DNA of 64,000 nucleotides, from positions 1 to 64,000 of the forward strand of contig DDEU01000078.1 in assembly GCA_002336815.1 (NCBI GenBank), written 5' to 3'. This DNA is from Chitinophagaceae bacterium UBA1946 (GTDB taxonomy: Bacteria; Bacteroidota; Bacteroidia; Chitinophagales; Chitinophagaceae). This document shows positions 61,076-64,000 of the stretch, in pieces. Under the pieces are notes generated by a model. It saw only the letters and a list, made by a program, of their open reading frames with translations, did no database searches and was not told the DNA's origin. How positions within the stretch are numbered: position 1 is the first letter of the stretch; the number at the start of each line of letters is the position of its first letter. The position numbers and the translations under genes are program-made.

Positions 61076-61678
61076 TTACATTTTTTCGCAGTTCTTCTGG
61101 CAGGTTGTCGCATGATCAAGATGTGCTCTGAGGCCAGGTAACATTGAAGCAGCCCAGGCTTTGATGTCCGGATCGGTTGCGTCAGTTGAAGCTTTTTCGA
61201 ATTTTTCTATGGCTGACTTATGACCGTCCACCATCATGTCACAATATGCTTTGTCAAAGTCCTTTCCTTTTTTTTCTGATAATTTTTTGTACGCATCTTT
61301 TACGTCATCGGTTGTTGAAGCCGGCAATGAAATGTTCTTTTTTGCTGCCAATGCTTTTTCATCTGCCAATGCTTTGGTATGGTCAGATTCAAGCATTTTA
61401 CCCATGTCTTTTACTTCTTTCATCATTCCGTTCTTTTGTGCCAATTGTCCCAATTCGATCTCTTCCTGGTTGATGCCGGCTGCTGCTACCAAAAAGTCAG
61501 CATCCCATTTTGCTTTGCCGCTGCTGTCGAACTTTACGTCGTTCTTGTCTTCTGCTACTTCTTTAGTGTCTTCCTTTTTTGGTTCTTCCGTTTTAGAATC
61601 TCCGCAGGATGAGAACAATAGGGTTGCTGTTGCAATCGATGAGGCTATCAAAGCGCCCCTGAATAACTTGTTTGTCAT
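61076..61678 (-). CDS. DUF4142 lipoprotein
   Basis: The 200-residue protein has a lipoprotein signal (FRGALIASSIATATLLFSSCG, lipid-modified Cys at about 25), an acidic Lys/Glu/Asp linker and a four-helix ferritin-like DUF4142 domain. The domain includes DADFLVAAAGINQEEIELGQLAQ, MGKMLESDHTKAL, DKAYCDMMVDGHKSAIEKFE and MLPGLRAHLDHATT. His and Glu residues are positioned as in ferritin-like folds, but metal binding is not proven. It is probably in the outer membrane or periplasm and is often stress-linked. Confidence 0.88.
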   Translation of the reverse strand: MTNKLFRGALIASSIATATLLFSSCGDSKTEEPKKEDTKEVAEDKNDVKFDSSGKAKWDADFLVAAAGINQEEIELGQLAQKNGMMKEVKDMGKMLESDHTKALADEKALAAKKNISLPASTTDDVKDAYKKLSEKKGKDFDKAYCDMMVDGHKSAIEKFEKASTDATDPDIKAWAASMLPGLRAHLDHATTCQKNCEKM

Positions 61679-61932
61679 TTTGATTTCTTTTAGATGAATG
61701 TTGATGTTTTTTGGAAATACCCAATGTTGCAGGTGGAAAATTTCCTGCCAACATTCATCCCGTATTAACAGTGCTGTTGTTGGGGAAAAAAGGTAGTAAC
61801 TGGGGTGGATTCTCCCTGTGGCGGGAGCATACCCAGGTTGGCAATATTAAAATAGTGATGGTCTTCGTATATAGGAAAGTATCGCCAGCATGTAAACAAT
61901 GCCTGCTGTAGTGTTGTATGATCTGAAAAGTT

Positions 61933-63999
61933 TTATTGTGCTTTCACCAGCGTGGCTGACGGCAACGGCATTACAACTGTAAGACTGCATCCGTTACCGG
62001 GAGCGGAGTCTATCTTTACCCTTCCGCCAAACAATTCTGCCCTGCGTTTCATGTTGGCAAAGCCGATACCGCATTTGGTACCATTCTTATTAAATCCAAT
62101 GCCATCATCTGAGATCTGCATCACCAGTTCCTGCTGCTCATTCAGCAGGAGATCGATGGAAATGTATTCTGCATTAGAATATTTTACAATATTCCTTAAC
62201 TGTTCCTGCAATATCCTGTAAAGATTCAGTTGCACTTCACGGCTAATGCACACATCTTTTACTGATTTGTAAAAGTAGAGGGAAATATTAAACCTGTTGC
62301 CTACATTAAAACTGGCCGTTAATAAATTGAATGCTTCTTCCAGGGTCATTTCGTCAAAGAAGGCTGGTGCCAGCCGGTGAGACAAGTTGCGGATCTCATC
62401 CAGCGCCTGTTTGATGTGCTGTTTTCCCTGTTCGTAAAATGGCTGTGATGCTTGCGGCAATGAGTTTTTTAGCATGGAAATATTCAGTTGACTGGTGGCC
62501 AGTAACTGGCAGATATTATCATGCAACTCTCCACCGATCTCGTAGCGTTCATCTTCCTGTGTTTTGATGATGGCCTTGGTAAGTTTATTATCAAACAACA
62601 ATTTTTCGGTGATATCAATGGCAATGATCAGCATATACTCTTTATTGTTGATCGTTATCATATTGCTGTAGATCTCCATTTCCATTGCTTCACCGCTTTT
62701 TTTCAAATGCCTGAAGCGCCCCGAAAAAATGCGTTCCCGGTGTTCCCTGAAATCGGCTATCGACTTCATCAACTTCATGCGGTCTTCTTCCGGCCTGATG
62801 TCCATGATGTTCATGCTCAAAAATTCTGCTTCACTATAGCCATAATGCTGAACGGCTGCTTTGTTTACCTGGAAGAATTGCAGTGTATCGATGTCGAACA
62901 CATACATCGGTTGCGGACTGGCGTGAAACATGCTGCTGTAGCGCTTTTCGGAGGCTTCCAGTTCCCGGTTGACCATCTTGATATCTGAATGAGCGATCTC
63001 TGCTTCCTGCCTTGCTTTTCTTTCCTGCTCAGATGATTGCAGTAACTGGAAAGTTTTTTCATCTACCTGCTGTTCCAGTTTAGCTTTCTGCGCCTGGATA
63101 GATTTGATCCTTGATACATATAATGTGATACTTCCTCCTGCAACCGTAGCCAGTACCGCCAGCTTGAACCACCAGGTTAACCAAAACGGAGGTTCTATGA
63201 TGATGGTTATAGATGAAATGCTGGTAGAGCCACGGCCTTCATTGTTTAGCCCACGTACCTTAAAGACGTAGGTGCCTGGATCGAGATGTGTGTAAGTGGC
63301 AGTTCTCGTATTGCCTGCCTGGCTCCATTCTTTGTCGAAACCTACCAGCATGTAGGCATACTTTTTTTTCTCGTTGTCTGTATAGTTCAGCGTAGCAAAT
63401 TCAAAAGAAAAAACGGAACTCGACCAGGGAAGCGTGATGCTCTTTGTTTCCGTAATACTTTGTTTTAGTGGCGATGCTTGCTCTTCGTTTAATTGAATGG
63501 GTACCTGTTTGTTGAAGATGGTGAAATTGGTGATCACGAGCGGTGGTTCAAATGCGATTTTTTTGATGCTGTCCGGCATAAACTGGTTAAAACCATTGAT
63601 GCCGCCAAAGTACATCATACCGGAGGCAGTTTTGCAAAAAGCGAGCTGCTTGAATTCGCTGGATTGCAGCCCGTCTGTAACGCCGTAGTTTCTAAAACTG
63701 GTAGTGCCCCTGTTAAAACAGGAGAGGCCACGGTTGGTACTGATCCAGAGATTTTTTTTGTGGTCTTCCAGGATGCCGAATACATAATCCCCGGCCAGCC
63801 CCTGTGCTGTAGTATAAGATTTAAAATTGCTTTTTTGTTTATTGTAGCAGTTCAGCCCGTTCATGGTTGCTACCCATAAATTATGATCGCTGTCTTCGCA
63901 GATCGAATTGATATTGTCATTGCTGATACTGTTGCGGTTATTTTCATCATGTTGAAAATGAATGAAGGTCATGGAGTTTTTCTTTAACAGGTTCAACCC
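61933..63999 (-). CDS. Two-component regulator propeller sensor kinase (5' truncated by window)
   Basis: The reading frame runs past the right edge, so the TTG near 63996 is not a real start. The visible 687 residues begin inside a propeller (NLWVATMNGLNCYNKQ, NLWISTNRGLSCFNRG), then a Y_Y_Y-type domain (about 190-265, GTYVFKVRGLNNEG) and a transmembrane helix (about 275-295). A coiled coil, a PAS domain (YSSMFHASPQPMYVFDIDTL) and a NarL/DegS-type kinase follow, with the phospho-acceptor His in GGELHDNICQLL and the HATPase motif ISDDGIGFNKNG. GCGIGFANMKRRAE-like sequence closes the ATP site. The protein probably senses outside ligands and pairs with a LuxR-type regulator elsewhere. Confidence 0.88.
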   Translation of the reverse strand, partial: GLNLLKKNSMTFIHFQHDENNRNSISNDNINSICEDSDHNLWVATMNGLNCYNKQKSNFKSYTTAQGLAGDYVFGILEDHKKNLWISTNRGLSCFNRGTTSFRNYGVTDGLQSSEFKQLAFCKTASGMMYFGGINGFNQFMPDSIKKIAFEPPLVITNFTIFNKQVPIQLNEEQASPLKQSITETKSITLPWSSSVFSFEFATLNYTDNEKKKYAYMLVGFDKEWSQAGNTRTATYTHLDPGTYVFKVRGLNNEGRGSTSISSITIIIEPPFWLTWWFKLAVLATVAGGSITLYVSRIKSIQAQKAKLEQQVDEKTFQLLQSSEQERKARQEAEIAHSDIKMVNRELEASEKRYSSMFHASPQPMYVFDIDTLQFFQVNKAAVQHYGYSEAEFLSMNIMDIRPEEDRMKLMKSIADFREHRERIFSGRFRHLKKSGEAMEMEIYSNMITINNKEYMLIIAIDITEKLLFDNKLTKAIIKTQEDERYEIGGELHDNICQLLATSQLNISMLKNSLPQASQPFYEQGKQHIKQALDEIRNLSHRLAPAFFDEMTLEEAFNLLTASFNVGNRFNISLYFYKSVKDVCISREVQLNLYRILQEQLRNIVKYSNAEYISIDLLLNEQQELVMQISDDGIGFNKNGTKCGIGFANMKRRAELFGGRVKIDSAPGNGCSLTVVMPLPSATLVKAQ

Positions 64000-64000
64000 C

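Noticed and set aside
61711..61911. A 66-codon plus-strand frame between the DUF4142 and propeller kinase genes
   Set aside because: Low-complexity composition without domain or signal; both neighbours are on the minus strand and it looks like a chance opening.

Overview
The window reads as chromosomal DNA of a Bacteroidota bacterium, most likely family Chitinophagaceae. The grounds are type IX secretion (T9SS) C-terminal domains of both type A and type B, GEVED, ELWxxDGT, choice-of-anchor-L and FISUMP-type secreted proteins, a stand-alone GldM-like C-terminal domain, TAnnTTTG-type promoter boxes, a moderate GC content and many short palindromic intergenic repeats. No rRNA, tRNA, CRISPR array, insertion sequence, prophage or replication origin was recognised. 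Both ends cut through genes.

Layout. 1-5 kb: the end of an M24 aminopeptidase, then pssA-purS-rsmI, then a minus-strand OB-fold/YceI pair behind a 16-bp palindromic operator candidate. 3.7-6.6 kb: methionine synthesis (metX and metZ) around an OsmC gene. 7-10.5 kb: a LuxE-like acyl-protein synthetase, a lipoprotein, a UbiA-like membrane protein and an M42 peptidase. 10.8-16.1 kb: a large T9SS type B adhesin-like protein, an SDR plus SemiSWEET pair, and a secreted protein. 16.2-22.8 kb: a urate-degradation locus (puuD with a fused cytochrome c, allB, alc, uraD, uraH and a CitE/malate-synthase-like gene). The set predicts urate -> 5-hydroxyisourate -> OHCU -> allantoin -> allantoate -> ureidoglycolate, with glyoxylate handling left to the last gene or to genes elsewhere. 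22.8-24.5 kb: a repeat-rich stretch with one MORN-like gene.

24.5-42.2 kb is an accessory region full of exported proteins: repeat proteins, beta-barrels, tail-fibre-like proteins, an esterase, and a frameshifted SnoaL-like gene whose intact relative lies at 53.8 kb. Four secreted proteins (ending at 14.8, 26.2, 39.0 and 42.2 kb) share a roughly 65-72 residue C-terminal module with an NW motif in place of a recognisable T9SS signal. 42.4-52.3 kb: a TPR sensor kinase of the LytS type, a cyanophycinase-like protein, a Tat-exported Nif3-like protein, a tyrosinase-VWA fusion, a FISUMP protein and small envelope proteins. 52.4-64 kb: cbpA/cbpM, a two-gene M16 peptidase operon with one probably inactive partner, small envelope proteins, a peroxiredoxin-thioredoxin-DUF6952 operon, stress-type PRC-barrel and DUF4142 genes, and a two-component propeller kinase truncated by the window edge.

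Protein family calls come from reading motifs by eye. No database search was run.
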